From: Lewinellaceae bacterium
GTDB taxonomy: Bacteria; Bacteroidota; Bacteroidia; Chitinophagales; Saprospiraceae
DNA: 64,000 nucleotides
Direction: 5' to 3'
Assembly (NCBI GenBank): GCA_020636105.1
Contig: JACJYL010000001.1
Location: 4,632,175-4,696,174, forward strand
Below are positions 1 through 8,057 of the stretch, piece after piece. The notes beneath the pieces are model-generated. The model did no database searches. It was not told where the DNA came from and was given only the letters and a program-made list of their open reading frames with translations. Positions within the stretch are counted from its first letter, which is position 1. Each line of letters starts with the position of its first letter. The translations under genes were made by a program, and so were the position numbers.

Positions 1-308
1 TCAAACCATTTTCAAATACAGGAAAGCGTACCTATGGTAACCTCAACCTCCATCTTGAAGTAATGGCGCATCCCCATTTTACAAGGGATGGTTATGATTT
101 GATTGTCGAATGCCCTTTGCGAAAAGCTGAATTAAGTTTAGGGATAAATAAGGAAATTCAATTACCGGATAAAAGCACGATAAGGATCAAAATCCCGGAG
201 GATACGCAGGATGGCCGTACTTTTAGAATCATGGGCAAAGGGTTTCCCCTGCTCAATGAAAACAAATCAGGAAACTTGTTGATTATGGTCAAAATAAGCG
301 ATCCATAA
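1..308 (+). CDS. DnaJ-like chaperone, C-terminal part (5' end outside window)
   Basis: The reading frame is open from the window edge and ends at 308; an internal ATG at 63 is not the real start, because the frame already encodes the strand 'GNLNLHLEV' of a DnaJ C-terminal domain upstream of it. What follows (HPHFTRDGYDLIVECP, then 'IKIPEDTQDGRTFRIMGKGF') is the classic second substrate-binding beta-sandwich of DnaJ/CbpA proteins. These act as Hsp40 co-chaperones that present unfolded clients to DnaK. Only the last ~100 residues are visible, so it cannot be decided whether a zinc-finger (DnaJ) or a zinc-less (CbpA) type is present. The spacing to the next gene is 65 bp and there is no obvious terminator. 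Confidence 0.85.
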   Translation, partial: KPFSNTGKRTYGNLNLHLEVMAHPHFTRDGYDLIVECPLRKAELSLGINKEIQLPDKSTIRIKIPEDTQDGRTFRIMGKGFPLLNENKSGNLLIMVKISDP

Positions 309-373
309 ATCAACACCATTCTTTTATTTTAAATTAAGTCAACACGTAACATCAGTTAATAAAAACAACAAAA

Positions 374-1315
374 ATGCAAACAATATTAGGAGCCGGCGGC
401 GGTATCGGCATACCATTAGCCAAAGCATTAAAACAATACACCCATCAGATTCGGCTGGTCAGCAGAAATCCGAAAAAGGTGAATGATACCGATGAACTTT
501 TTTCGCTTGATTTTAATGACCTAAGCCAGATTGACAAGGCCATTGCCGGAAGCGAAGTCGTTTATGTGGTGGTGGGATTTGAATACAAGTTAAGTGTATG
601 GCAGGCAACCTGGCCTCCATTTATGAAAGCGGTCATTGAGGCCTGTAAAAAGCATGAAGCCAAACTTGTATTTTTTGATAATGTTTACATGTACGCTAAA
701 TCCGCCATTCCACACATGACCGAGGATGCGCCCTTACAGCCTCCCAGCAAAAAAGGAGCCGTCAGGAAGCAATTGCACGAGATGATTATGGAAGAAGTAG
801 CGCAAAAAAATCTGACGGCCCTGATTGCCAGGGCAGCTGATTTTTATGGACCAGATAATAAAAATAGTGTGTTGTCCATAATGGTGGCGGATAACCTGAT
901 CAAAGGAAAAAAAGCTCAGTCATTTGGCAACTTGGACAAAATTCATACCTACACTTATACGCCTGATGCCGCTAAGGCAACCGCTATACTGGGCAACACC
1001 GAAGATGCCTTTAACCAGGTGTGGCATGTTCCAACGACAAAAGAAAAATTAACCAACCGGCAATGGATTGAGCTGATTGCGGAGGAACTGAAGGTTCAGC
1101 CTAAGATTCAGTCCGTCCCCGTCTGGATGCTCCGTATCCTTGGCTTGTTTATTCCCGTGATGAAAGAATTCCCGGAGATGCTTTATCAAAACGAGCAGGA
1201 TTATATTTTTGACAGCAGCAAATTTGAGAAACGCTTTGGGATTGAGGCCACAGCTCCTAAAGAAGGTATTAAAAATCTGATTGAAGAATTAAAAGCAAAA
1301 AACACAGGCAGATAA
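374..1315 (+). CDS. NAD(P)-binding epimerase/NmrA-like oxidoreductase
   Basis: 313 residues. The N-terminus carries a Rossmann nucleotide-binding loop (ILGAGGGIGIPLAKAL), followed by a VSRNPKKV segment at the end of strand 2 that fits NADP binding. A later 'VFFDNVYMYAKS' segment corresponds to the catalytic strand of atypical short-chain dehydrogenases, and 'ARAADFYGP' to the substrate-side region of NAD-dependent epimerase/dehydratase proteins. The C-terminus is helical without a signal peptide, so it is a cytoplasmic protein. The substrate cannot be predicted; many such proteins act on small carbonyls or serve as redox sensors (NmrA). ATG at 374 immediately precedes the Rossmann strand, which supports the start. 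Confidence 0.8.
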   Translation: MQTILGAGGGIGIPLAKALKQYTHQIRLVSRNPKKVNDTDELFSLDFNDLSQIDKAIAGSEVVYVVVGFEYKLSVWQATWPPFMKAVIEACKKHEAKLVFFDNVYMYAKSAIPHMTEDAPLQPPSKKGAVRKQLHEMIMEEVAQKNLTALIARAADFYGPDNKNSVLSIMVADNLIKGKKAQSFGNLDKIHTYTYTPDAAKATAILGNTEDAFNQVWHVPTTKEKLTNRQWIELIAEELKVQPKIQSVPVWMLRILGLFIPVMKEFPEMLYQNEQDYIFDSSKFEKRFGIEATAPKEGIKNLIEELKAKNTGR

Positions 1316-1515
1316 TTGTCCATTTAAACTTGTCCAGGAACGGTAAGCAAATCCGGGGACGACTCACCGGTTTTTTGGGGAATTCAGTAAAATTACTAGG
1401 GTAAGGGGTTGTTTTACAAAAAAAATAGAAATCCATTCGAATACTAGGCCGGTATTAACGAATAATAAAACCAGGGCGGAAAAGAGAAAATACGGGGATA
1501 ACTTTAAAACAAAAA

Positions 1516-2388
1516 ATGAAAAAGTTATACGGCCTCGTCTCGATCCTCTTCCTGGTCTCCTGCAAAGAAAACTTGCCGAAAAAGGGAATCGCAGGACATC
1601 AAATCCTTCAAAAGACAGAAAACACGGAAAATGCCCTGAAAGTGGATACCCGATCAATTTCGGAAATATTGCCCATGAAAACGGGCATGAGTGAAAAGGA
1701 TATAGCCACCTGCTTTTTTGTTGCCGATACATTGAATAATGATTTTAATGAATTGATCGGAACCACTAAAGTATGGAACGACAGATGGCCGATGATGATC
1801 CCGGCGGTGAATAACGGGTATTTGACCGGTGTTTTTGACCTGGATGATTCTACCTGGGTCATTCCCTTTTTTACCGACAGGAAAAAAGAAGTCCAGATCT
1901 TTACAAAATGGAGGATCGTAGCGAATAAGGGCCTGACTTATGCCGGGCGGTTTAAGCCTTCCCTGAGTTCGAAATATGCTTTTCATCGCCTGCTGGAAAA
2001 GGTTGATGTCAGAGGCCAGGAATATCTTATCGGGAAAACCGAAGGAGGGAGGGAAGGGAATAGCTGGCAAATTATTTGGACAGCTAAGTATAACGGAACG
2101 GACGATTTTCATAAAACAGACCTGTATGGAGTCGATAATGCAGCAGGAAAAAGCAAACGATCACTCTACTACAAACTGGAGGGAAGCGATCTTTCCATTA
2201 TTATGGAAGTGGATTCCGTAGCGTCCCCTCCGGAGGGTATGCTTGACATTCCGACAGGCAGTATGTTGGTTAAAAAAGTTGATTTAAACCCGGAGCCACG
2301 GTTGAAGGAAACGGAAGCGTTGTTTGAAAATATTTTTAAAGCACCCGGGGATTTTTCCCTTTTACGGGCCGTTCCTGACCGCGGGTGA
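1516..2388 (+). CDS. Lipoprotein of unknown function
   Basis: 290 residues. The first 20 residues form a short lipoprotein signal (KKLYGLVSILFLVSC) with lipobox LVSC, so Cys16 is the likely lipidated residue. The mature part is mixed alpha/beta with no motif I recognise. A central run 'DDSTWVIPFFTDRKKEVQIFTKWRIV' suggests a beta-rich fold. It stands alone: 200 bp of AT-rich non-coding sequence precede it and a small gene follows 70 bp downstream. Several long antisense frames over this gene are judged to be shadows because they lack any family motif. Confidence 0.7.
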   Translation: MKKLYGLVSILFLVSCKENLPKKGIAGHQILQKTENTENALKVDTRSISEILPMKTGMSEKDIATCFFVADTLNNDFNELIGTTKVWNDRWPMMIPAVNNGYLTGVFDLDDSTWVIPFFTDRKKEVQIFTKWRIVANKGLTYAGRFKPSLSSKYAFHRLLEKVDVRGQEYLIGKTEGGREGNSWQIIWTAKYNGTDDFHKTDLYGVDNAAGKSKRSLYYKLEGSDLSIIMEVDSVASPPEGMLDIPTGSMLVKKVDLNPEPRLKETEALFENIFKAPGDFSLLRAVPDRG

Positions 2389-2460
2389 AATTATTTTCAC
2401 TAAAGACTTGTTATCCATTATATTGATCAGCCCGGTGTAAGCCAGGCTCCATCATTAAAA

Positions 2461-2940
2461 ATGAAATACAATCAACCGACCGGGGAAAATTTTATGGAAA
2501 GGATAGACCAATTTACAGGAGAATACCGCTGGCTCAGCAATTTTTATCCTTGCGAACTGAGGTTCAGGGGCAAGGCATACTCCTCTGTCGAATACGCCTA
2601 TATGAGTGCTAAAAGCGAGGATAAGGAATGGAAAAAGATGTGCTCGGAAGGCCGCGAGAAGCAAAGCAAAATAAAGAAGCTAAGCCAGCATATCGATCTG
2701 GTGCCTCATTGGGAGACCATAAAAATAGACGTTATGCGCGAATGCCTGGAGCTGAAATTTGCGCAGGAACCTTTCATGACCTGGCTGCTTGCCACAGGCG
2801 ATAGTCATTTACAGGAAGGCAATACCTGGGGTGACAAGTTTTGGGGCGTAGACATAGAGACCGGGGAAGGAGAAAACCACCTCGGCAAACTGCTTATGGA
2901 ACTCAGGCATAAATTCAGGGCAGACGGCTCCAAATTTTGA
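2461..2940 (+). CDS. NADAR family protein (YbiA-like N-glycosidase fold)
   Basis: 159 residues; the family match begins at 'YRWLSNFYPCELRFRGKAY' and contains 'SVEYAYMSAKS' and 'WGVDIETGEGENHLGKLLM', which are the three conserved blocks of the NADAR/YbiA family (W-L-S-N-F-Y, V-E-Y-x-Y-x-x-A-K and the C-terminal WG...N-x-L-G-x-x-L-M). Known members hydrolyse the N-glycosidic bond of riboflavin-pathway intermediates or of ADP-ribose on nucleic acid. The true start may be ATG 2494 (MERIDQF) rather than 2461, since the first 11 residues lie outside the conserved domain. No signal peptide. NADAR domains are also found in defence loci, but no defence partner is visible here. Confidence 0.88.
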   Translation: MKYNQPTGENFMERIDQFTGEYRWLSNFYPCELRFRGKAYSSVEYAYMSAKSEDKEWKKMCSEGREKQSKIKKLSQHIDLVPHWETIKIDVMRECLELKFAQEPFMTWLLATGDSHLQEGNTWGDKFWGVDIETGEGENHLGKLLMELRHKFRADGSKF

Positions 2941-2955
2941 ACCTTTACGGCTGAT

Positions 2956-2979
2956 GATATCCGGAATCATTCGGATATC
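2956..2979. repeat. Small perfect dyad after the NADAR gene
   Basis: GATATCCG and CGGATATC face each other across an 8-nt spacer, 15 bp after the NADAR stop. There is no T-run behind either arm, so it is not a canonical terminator; it could be an mRNA 3' hairpin or an operator. Confidence 0.4.
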
Positions 2980-3032
2980 GTTCCAATTTACTCCCTCGCG
3001 CATAACCGCTAAAAAAATTAAATCCACAAGCC

Positions 3033-3395
3033 ATGCCAAAATTTATTGTTCTTTGGGTAATCTGTTTATCTCTAAATCTTCAGGCGCAGCATTCCTTGGG
3101 TTTTCGTGCCGGATCCAATTTTGCGAATGTTTCCACCACAGAAGAAGGAACCATTACAAAGGAAAAAATATTCGGAGCTAATGTTGGCCTGTTTTTAGCG
3201 CTGGGGGTCGGAAAGAAAATGGCGATTCAGCCTGAATTGAGCTTCATCCAAAAAGGATATCGAACCAAAATTCAGCTTTTTGAGGAAAAGAATTATTCCA
3301 CGAAATTGAATTATTTTGATCTCTCCCTTCTTTTTAAAATTCCTTTTAAGCTTACTTTTGTAAGATTAGCCGTTATCACTAAACAACCATTACTC
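3033..3395 (+). pseudogene. Truncated outer-membrane beta-barrel (PorT-like) fragment
   Basis: The frame opens with a Sec signal (FIVLWVICLSLNLQAQ) and the first strands of an 'outer membrane protein beta-barrel' (PorT-like) protein: 'LGFRAGSNFANV', 'IFGANVGLFLALGVGKKMAIQPELSFIQKGYRTK' split here only for description, then 'LNYFDLSLLFKIPFK'. At that point family members normally continue with four or five further strands, but here the homology stops and a few residues later the frame runs, without a stop, into a complete DinB protein at 3396. A promoter-like box lies inside the fragment. I read it as a 3'-deleted relic whose frame happens to stay open into the next gene, so that an automatic caller would report one 293-residue chimera. 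Confidence 0.7.
3353..3360 (+). promoter_or_regulatory. -7 box (TACTTTTG) for the DinB gene
   Basis: A perfect match to the Bacteroidota -7 consensus TAnnTTTG lies 36 bp before the DinB ATG at 3396 and inside the barrel fragment. This is what suggests that the DinB gene has its own promoter and start. I could not identify a convincing -33 TTTG at the right spacing. Confidence 0.5.
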
Positions 3396-3914
3396 ATGAA
3401 TCCATTACCCTATCACACGATACCTTCCATCCCCGATGCAATTGCTTCGACGACTATCATAGCCCGTTTTGTGGATGGATTGGGCTTTCGTTATCATTGG
3501 GCAACAGAAGGCCTGACCGACCTAGAGTTGGCTTACAGACCCACGGAGGACAGTATGAATATGTTGGAATTACTGAATCATATTTACGATATGGCCAAAT
3601 CGACCGATCGAATATTGGGGGGTGTCATGAATGAAGATAAACGACCTGAATCTTTTGCCGGTATCAGGGAAAGTACCTTAAGGATTTACGCAGGCCTAAG
3701 CACACGGTTGAAGGAAATGGATGAAGCCTGGTTTATCGATTTTCATGAAAATGGAGGGTCAGGCCTTTCGAAATATCCATTTTGGAATTTCCTCAACGGC
3801 CCTATTGCCGATTCCCTAACCCATGTCGGTCAGATCAGTTCCTGGCGAAGAATCGCGGGGAATCCACAGCCCAAAGGAGTGAATGTGTTCTTAGGAACGT
3901 ATGCCGGGGAATAA
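3396..3914 (+). CDS. DinB family protein
   Basis: From ATG 3396 the protein has 172 residues, the normal length of the DinB/YfiT four-helix-bundle family. It shows 'MNMLELLNHIYDM' (first metal-ligand His on helix 2) and 'IADSLTHVGQISSWRR' (the H-x3-[QH]-x2..x-W-R-R signature near the C-terminus), with 'FWNFLNGPIADSL' before it. Family members are putative metal-dependent thiol transferases or hydrolases, and the cellular role here is unknown. The start was chosen over the longer in-frame start at 3033 because residues upstream of 3396 belong to an unrelated outer-membrane barrel. A DUF1801 gene follows after 38 bp and may be co-transcribed. Confidence 0.85.
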   Translation: MNPLPYHTIPSIPDAIASTTIIARFVDGLGFRYHWATEGLTDLELAYRPTEDSMNMLELLNHIYDMAKSTDRILGGVMNEDKRPESFAGIRESTLRIYAGLSTRLKEMDEAWFIDFHENGGSGLSKYPFWNFLNGPIADSLTHVGQISSWRRIAGNPQPKGVNVFLGTYAGE

Positions 3915-3952
3915 ATTTGTATTGATTTTTACTAAATTTTTTATAAAAAAAT

Positions 3953-4354
3953 ATGGCAAAACCGATAGGCAACAGAAATGAGACGGTAATTGATTTTTTG
4001 ACAAATCTGGACCACCCTTTGAAACCCGAGATCGAAATGCTCCGTGATTTTATTTTGGCCTCCAATCCGGAAATGACCGAAAACATCAAATGGAATGGCC
4101 CGAATTTTTGTCATAAGGGGAATGACAGAATAACGATGAGGATTCATCCACCCAAACAAATTCAACTCATTTTTCATCGGGGAGCCAAAGTTCTGGAACA
4201 ACCCCCGATGAGGTTGATCGTTGATGAGTCCGGACTTTTGAAATGGAAAGCAAATGACAGGGCGGTCATTACCTTTAAAAACAGGGCCGAAATTTTAAAC
4301 GGACAACCTGATTTGCTGAGAATCATTGATCAATGGCTGAAAGCCACTTCCTGA
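3953..4354 (+). CDS. DUF1801 domain protein (YdhG-like)
   Basis: 133 residues, cytoplasmic. The segment 'HPLKPEIEMLRDFILASNP' followed by 'ITENIKWNGPNF'-like sequence (here 'MTENIKWNGPNFCHKG') is the hallmark of DUF1801/YdhG proteins, where a Lys-Trp-x-x-P-x-F strand leads into a small alpha/beta sandwich. 'QIQLIFHRGAKV' is the next conserved strand. The function of the family is not established; some members are annotated as iron-chaperone-like because of a frataxin-like fold. ATG 3953 begins right before the first helix. Confidence 0.85.
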   Translation: MAKPIGNRNETVIDFLTNLDHPLKPEIEMLRDFILASNPEMTENIKWNGPNFCHKGNDRITMRIHPPKQIQLIFHRGAKVLEQPPMRLIVDESGLLKWKANDRAVITFKNRAEILNGQPDLLRIIDQWLKATS

Positions 4355-4789
4355 TCAAAGGAAAGGTGAGACATCCCTTATCCTGCTTAATACAAATAAA
4401 ACAATTTACGCTATTCTTTCCCCACAACCGTTTCGCCTGGCCATCCCATCATTTTAATCGTCCGAAAAAATACCCGACTTGTCGAAAATCAACCATTTTT
4501 TCAGGGAAAATCATGCAATTTGCTGAGCGTATTGTAAAAAATGCTCTACCGTAAATTTTTTGTGTCAACCTGATTTTATTGATTTTCGCTGATTTTATTT
4601 CGGTTACTTTGCTTTGTTTTGCCGACTATAGTGCCGAATGTCATTTCATTCCATCAGCGCTTATCAGCGTTATCAGCGAACAATTATCCTGAGTTTTCGG
4701 CGCTTATCTGTAAAATTTACGGTAAAGAATAAAATATCCCGATCCTCAATTCGGGGAAGACGTTTTTCTAAACATCATCGCAGCACACC
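4355..4789. other. 435-bp non-coding interval carrying a terminal-inverted-repeat element
   Basis: No gene is supported here. The first 190 bp are unremarkable AT-rich sequence; the rest is the repeat described at 4547-4724 and a short leader before the aminotransferase gene. Confidence 0.6.
4547..4724. repeat. Dispersed non-coding element with 13-bp terminal inverted repeats (copy 1)
   Basis: The ends are TACCGTAAATTTT (4547-4559) and its exact reverse complement AAAATTTACGGTA (4712-4724). The interior contains repeated GCTGAT/ATCAGCG words and the phrase GAATGTCATTTCATTCCATC. A related element lies at 19174-19321 (GAATGTCATTGTATTCCATC, with ends matching at 11 of 13 positions). No open frame inside. 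It behaves like a miniature inverted-repeat element or a mobile intergenic repeat. Both copies sit directly upstream of a plus-strand gene. Confidence 0.65.
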
Positions 4790-6754
4790 ATGGAAAATTC
4801 AAAAAACGGATCACCTGTATCCCTTAAAGCCAACCAATCACAAATCCGTACCACCGGAAACAGGAAAACAGAAGGCGCCTATTCGGCCCTGGAAAAAGGG
4901 GTGTTTACTGCTCTGGAAACCTATTCCAATGTCCACCGTGGTAGCGGGCATCACTCCATGGTGTCCACTCAGTTATTTGAACAGGCCCGTGAAATTATCC
5001 TGGAGTACCTGAATCCGGAAAGAGGCCCTTATGTGGTCATCTTTTGTACACCGGTAAGTGCGGATTCCCTCCTCAAACAGCTCAAAACGGATCGTTACTA
5101 CATGGTTTCCAGCCAGGACTTTGGGTTGTCGATAGGCGTGCGGGCCATTGTGGTCAAAAAGAAAGACTTACCCAAATTCATTCCTTCCCTGACGGGCGGA
5201 GGAACCACCAAACTGGTGGGACAGGATTGGGTGATCTGGGCCGATGCGCCGGACAGATTCGAGGCCGGTACGCCTGCCATCATCAACATCATCGCTTTCG
5301 CCCGGGCCCTGCGCCTGGTGAGGGAATTTGGGAAAAATGGTTTTTTAAATACTGAGGATGTGAGCCATTCAGTGGACGACATCTTGTACCACGACAAATT
5401 CGAAAATTTCGCCGGCAAGGAACTATTGAATCAACTCTGCCAATCCATGGTCGGCCATGATAAAAAAGTACCCACAGGGGAAGGGGATGTTTTTTATATC
5501 AACCTGGACAACAGTGCCAGCACCCCGGCCCTGAAACCGGTTTGGGAAGCCTTTCGGCAAACCTGGCGACAACCCCTGCCCATTCAACAGGAAATCGTTC
5601 AGAAGGTCAAAGTCATCTGCGCCGATGTGCTGGGCGCACCGCTGTCGGAATACGAAGTGCTCTTTACCTCCAATACCACTGAAGCCATCAATCTGGCGGC
5701 CGACAGTTTGGGCCGATCATTCGATCAAAACACCGAGCCTGTCATTCTCAATACAATGCTCGAGCATTCCTCCAATGATCTGCCGTGGCGCACGGTTCCC
5801 GGGCATACGTTGATCCGTTTGTCGGTGGATGAAGAAGGTTTTATTGATTTGGGGAAAATGGAAACGCTTTTAAAAGCCTACAACCAGGAAAGCCAATACG
5901 GTAAAAAACGGATCAGGCTCGTCGCCCTGAGTGGAGCTTCCAACGTGCTTGGCGTATGTAACGATCTGGAAGCTATAAGCCGGATCGTACACCGCTACGG
6001 CGCAAAATTGCTGGTGGACGGGGCCCAGCTGGTAGCCCACCGAAAGGTCGATATGGAAGCCACCGGTATTGATTATCTAGCCTTTTCCGCACATAAGGTT
6101 TACGCACCTTTTGGCTGTGGGGTGCTGGTAGCCAGGAAAGGAGGGCTACAGTTTTCCGACGTTGAAATGGAGCAACGACGGACCTCGGGAGAAGAAAATG
6201 CTGCAGGCATCGCCGCACTGGGCAAGGCCCTGGTATTGTTGCAGCGCGTTGGGCTTGACCTGATCTCGGCAGAGGAACATGCACTGACGGCAAAAGCCCT
6301 GGAAGGTTTGTCCAGTATTGAAGGATTAAAGCTTTTCGGGGTACAGGATCCCGATGATCCCCGGTTCGCCCAAAAGATTGGGGTCATCGTATTTGGAGTG
6401 AAGGGGGTGGCACCTTCCCGGGTGGCCAAAACACTGGCCGCCCAATGCGGGATCGGGGTGCGATCCGGTTGCCACTGCGCCCATATCATTGTCAAGCGCA
6501 TACTCCATATCAGCCCTTCGTTAGAGAAATTCCAGCGGGTGATCCAGACCCTTTTCCCGAAGTTGAGGTTGCCGGGCCTCGTTCGGGTGAGTTTTGGGAT
6601 ACAAAATACTCCGGAAGAAATTGATGCCCTGATCCATGCGCTGGAGCATATTGTCGGGAAGAAGAAACCCACCGTCGTGAAACCGGCAGAGGCAGAAAAA
6701 CAAATGAACAATTTTGCCGGGGCTGTCGCCAAACGGGTTTATGGGTTAACCTGA
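4790..6754 (+). CDS. Class V aminotransferase / cysteine-desulfurase-like, with degenerate N-terminal copy
   Basis: 654 residues, PLP enzyme fold. The second half (from about residue 240) is a full class V domain: 'YINLDNSAST' opening, 'FTSNTTEAINLAADSLG' phosphate loop, 'LVDGAQLVAH' (PLP-binding Asp/Gln), 'FSAHKVYAPFGCGVLV' with the Schiff-base Lys436, and 'GVRSGCHCAH' containing the Cys loop. The first ~215 residues are a second, degenerate class V unit: it has the 'ETYSNVHRGSGHHSM' start and a 'RFEAGTPAI' motif normally found after the catalytic lysine, but the whole central PLP-binding section is missing. Family members are SufS/NifS/IscS-like desulfurases or amino-acid lyases. No suf or isc genes are adjacent, so the sulfur or amino-acid substrate is open. 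Confidence 0.85.
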   Translation: MENSKNGSPVSLKANQSQIRTTGNRKTEGAYSALEKGVFTALETYSNVHRGSGHHSMVSTQLFEQAREIILEYLNPERGPYVVIFCTPVSADSLLKQLKTDRYYMVSSQDFGLSIGVRAIVVKKKDLPKFIPSLTGGGTTKLVGQDWVIWADAPDRFEAGTPAIINIIAFARALRLVREFGKNGFLNTEDVSHSVDDILYHDKFENFAGKELLNQLCQSMVGHDKKVPTGEGDVFYINLDNSASTPALKPVWEAFRQTWRQPLPIQQEIVQKVKVICADVLGAPLSEYEVLFTSNTTEAINLAADSLGRSFDQNTEPVILNTMLEHSSNDLPWRTVPGHTLIRLSVDEEGFIDLGKMETLLKAYNQESQYGKKRIRLVALSGASNVLGVCNDLEAISRIVHRYGAKLLVDGAQLVAHRKVDMEATGIDYLAFSAHKVYAPFGCGVLVARKGGLQFSDVEMEQRRTSGEENAAGIAALGKALVLLQRVGLDLISAEEHALTAKALEGLSSIEGLKLFGVQDPDDPRFAQKIGVIVFGVKGVAPSRVAKTLAAQCGIGVRSGCHCAHIIVKRILHISPSLEKFQRVIQTLFPKLRLPGLVRVSFGIQNTPEEIDALIHALEHIVGKKKPTVVKPAEAEKQMNNFAGAVAKRVYGLT

Positions 6755-6844
6755 CTTCCAGGGAAAAATGCCAAATAGAACTTTTCAAAAAAGGCCACAA
6801 AATGTATGGATAGTGAAAAACAATCAGAAATGGAATCAAACAAG

Positions 6845-7816
6845 ATGAAGGTTATAATACACCCAAAATACGGACCACCGGAGGTGCTTCAGTTGAGTAC
6901 TTTAGAGAAACCTGTCCCTAAGGAGCATGAAGTTTTGATTAAGGTAAAAGCAACTACCGTGAACCGTACGGACTGTGCCATCCTTCGGGCAAAACCATTT
7001 ATCATGCGATGGGTAACCGGGTTTTTGAAGCCTGTGAAAATCATTCCTGGAACGGATTTTGCAGGGGTAATTGAGGCGGTAGGCAAAGATGTGGTATCTT
7101 TTAAGGCCGGGGAAAAAGTTTTTGGCTTTGATGACAGCGGGTTGAGTTCCAGCGCCGAATACCTGACCCTGTCTGCCGATAAAGCGCTGACGACCATCCC
7201 CAAAAATGTATCTTATGAGCAAGCGGCCGCCAGTAGTGAAGGAGCGCATTATGCTTATAATATGTTAAACAAGGTAAATCTCACAAGCGGCCAGAAGGCT
7301 CTCGTTAACGGGGCTTCGGGAGCTATAGGTTCAGCGGCACTGCAATTCCTGAAATATTTCGGTTTGGATGTTGTGGCTGTGTGTGGCACCAAAAATGTGG
7401 AGTTGATCAAATCATTGGGCGCAAACCAGGTGATGGATTACACCCGGGAGGATTTTACCCAGACGGATCAAAAATTTGATTTCATTTTTGACACGGTTGG
7501 AAAAAGTTCATTTGCAAAATGCAAATCCTTGCTAAATCCCGGCGGCGTTTACCTCTCCTCGGAATTAGGCTGGATGGCTCAAAATATATTTTTTGCTCTT
7601 TTTACACCGATCTTTGGCAAGAAAAAAGTAATTTTCCCCATTCCTTCGGATATTAAAGGTAGTTTGCTTTTTATCAAAAAACTAATGGAGGAAGGAAAAT
7701 TTAAGCCCGTTATAGACAGGCAATATCCATTAGAACAAATAGCCGAAGCTTACAGGTATGTGGAAAAAGGTCAGAAAACAGGAAATGTTATTATCACGAT
7801 GGATGCTGGGAGCTAA
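6845..7816 (+). CDS. NAD(P)-dependent alcohol dehydrogenase / quinone oxidoreductase (MDR), paralog 1
   Basis: About 323 residues from ATG 6845 (a longer frame starts at 6806). I prefer 6845 because the paralog at 10022 starts at the equivalent point (MKxI...YGxPEVL). Motifs: 'TVNRTDCAILRAKPF', 'PGTDFAGVIEAVGKDV', the Rossmann loop 'ALVNGASGAIGSAALQ' and 'GKSSFAKCKSLLNPGG'. The zinc ligands of classical alcohol dehydrogenases are absent, as in zeta-crystallin-type quinone reductases, which reduce quinones or enones with NADPH. The gene lies before the TolB-TPR-AraC regulator, with paralog 2 on its other side. Confidence 0.85.
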   Translation: MKVIIHPKYGPPEVLQLSTLEKPVPKEHEVLIKVKATTVNRTDCAILRAKPFIMRWVTGFLKPVKIIPGTDFAGVIEAVGKDVVSFKAGEKVFGFDDSGLSSSAEYLTLSADKALTTIPKNVSYEQAAASSEGAHYAYNMLNKVNLTSGQKALVNGASGAIGSAALQFLKYFGLDVVAVCGTKNVELIKSLGANQVMDYTREDFTQTDQKFDFIFDTVGKSSFAKCKSLLNPGGVYLSSELGWMAQNIFFALFTPIFGKKKVIFPIPSDIKGSLLFIKKLMEEGKFKPVIDRQYPLEQIAEAYRYVEKGQKTGNVIITMDAGS

Positions 7817-7854
7817 GGCAAACATCCTGTTGAGCATTTCAAAAATAGGTCAAA

Positions 7855-8057
7855 ATGAAAATATTGATCGTTGAAGATGTTGTCTTTCGTCAGGAACTCA
7901 TTCGCACTATGGTGGGCACCACCAGTTTGATTGCTCTCAATATGCGGAGGAAGGGTTAAAGTTGCTGGAAGAAGAAAGTTATGACATCATTTTCCTGGAT
8001 CATGATCTGATCGGCATGAAATCAGGGAGTTACATAACGGAATTGAAAGAAAAATGA
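7855..8057 (+). pseudogene. Frameshifted, truncated response-regulator receiver domain
   Basis: ATG 7855 starts a receiver-type peptide (MKILIVEDVVFRQELIRTMV) that runs into a stop 35 codons later. From about 7917 a frame one base back continues the family: 'FDCSQYAEEGLKLLEEE', then 'YDIIFLDHDL' (phospho-acceptor Asp region) and 'SGSYITELKEK', ending with TGA 8055-8057. That stop overlaps the ATG of the next gene at 8054. About half of a receiver domain is present; the C-terminal half is gone. One base deletion or a sequencing error near 7915-7920 would restore the N-terminal half. It could be a decayed receiver that once belonged to the downstream regulator or a short stand-alone receiver. 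Confidence 0.7.

Noticed and set aside
1654..2112. 152-residue minus-strand frame over the lipoprotein gene
   Set aside because: No family motif and fully antisense to a gene with a convincing lipoprotein signal.
2461..2940. NADAR gene as part of a defence island
   Set aside because: Neighbours are ordinary accessory enzymes; no nuclease, toxin or other defence gene is adjacent.
3033..3914. A genuine secreted barrel-DinB fusion enzyme
   Set aside because: The barrel lacks more than half of its strands and the DinB part has its own promoter-like box and full length.
6100..6732. 210-residue minus-strand frame in the aminotransferase gene
   Set aside because: Shadow of the strongly conserved class V domain on the plus strand.
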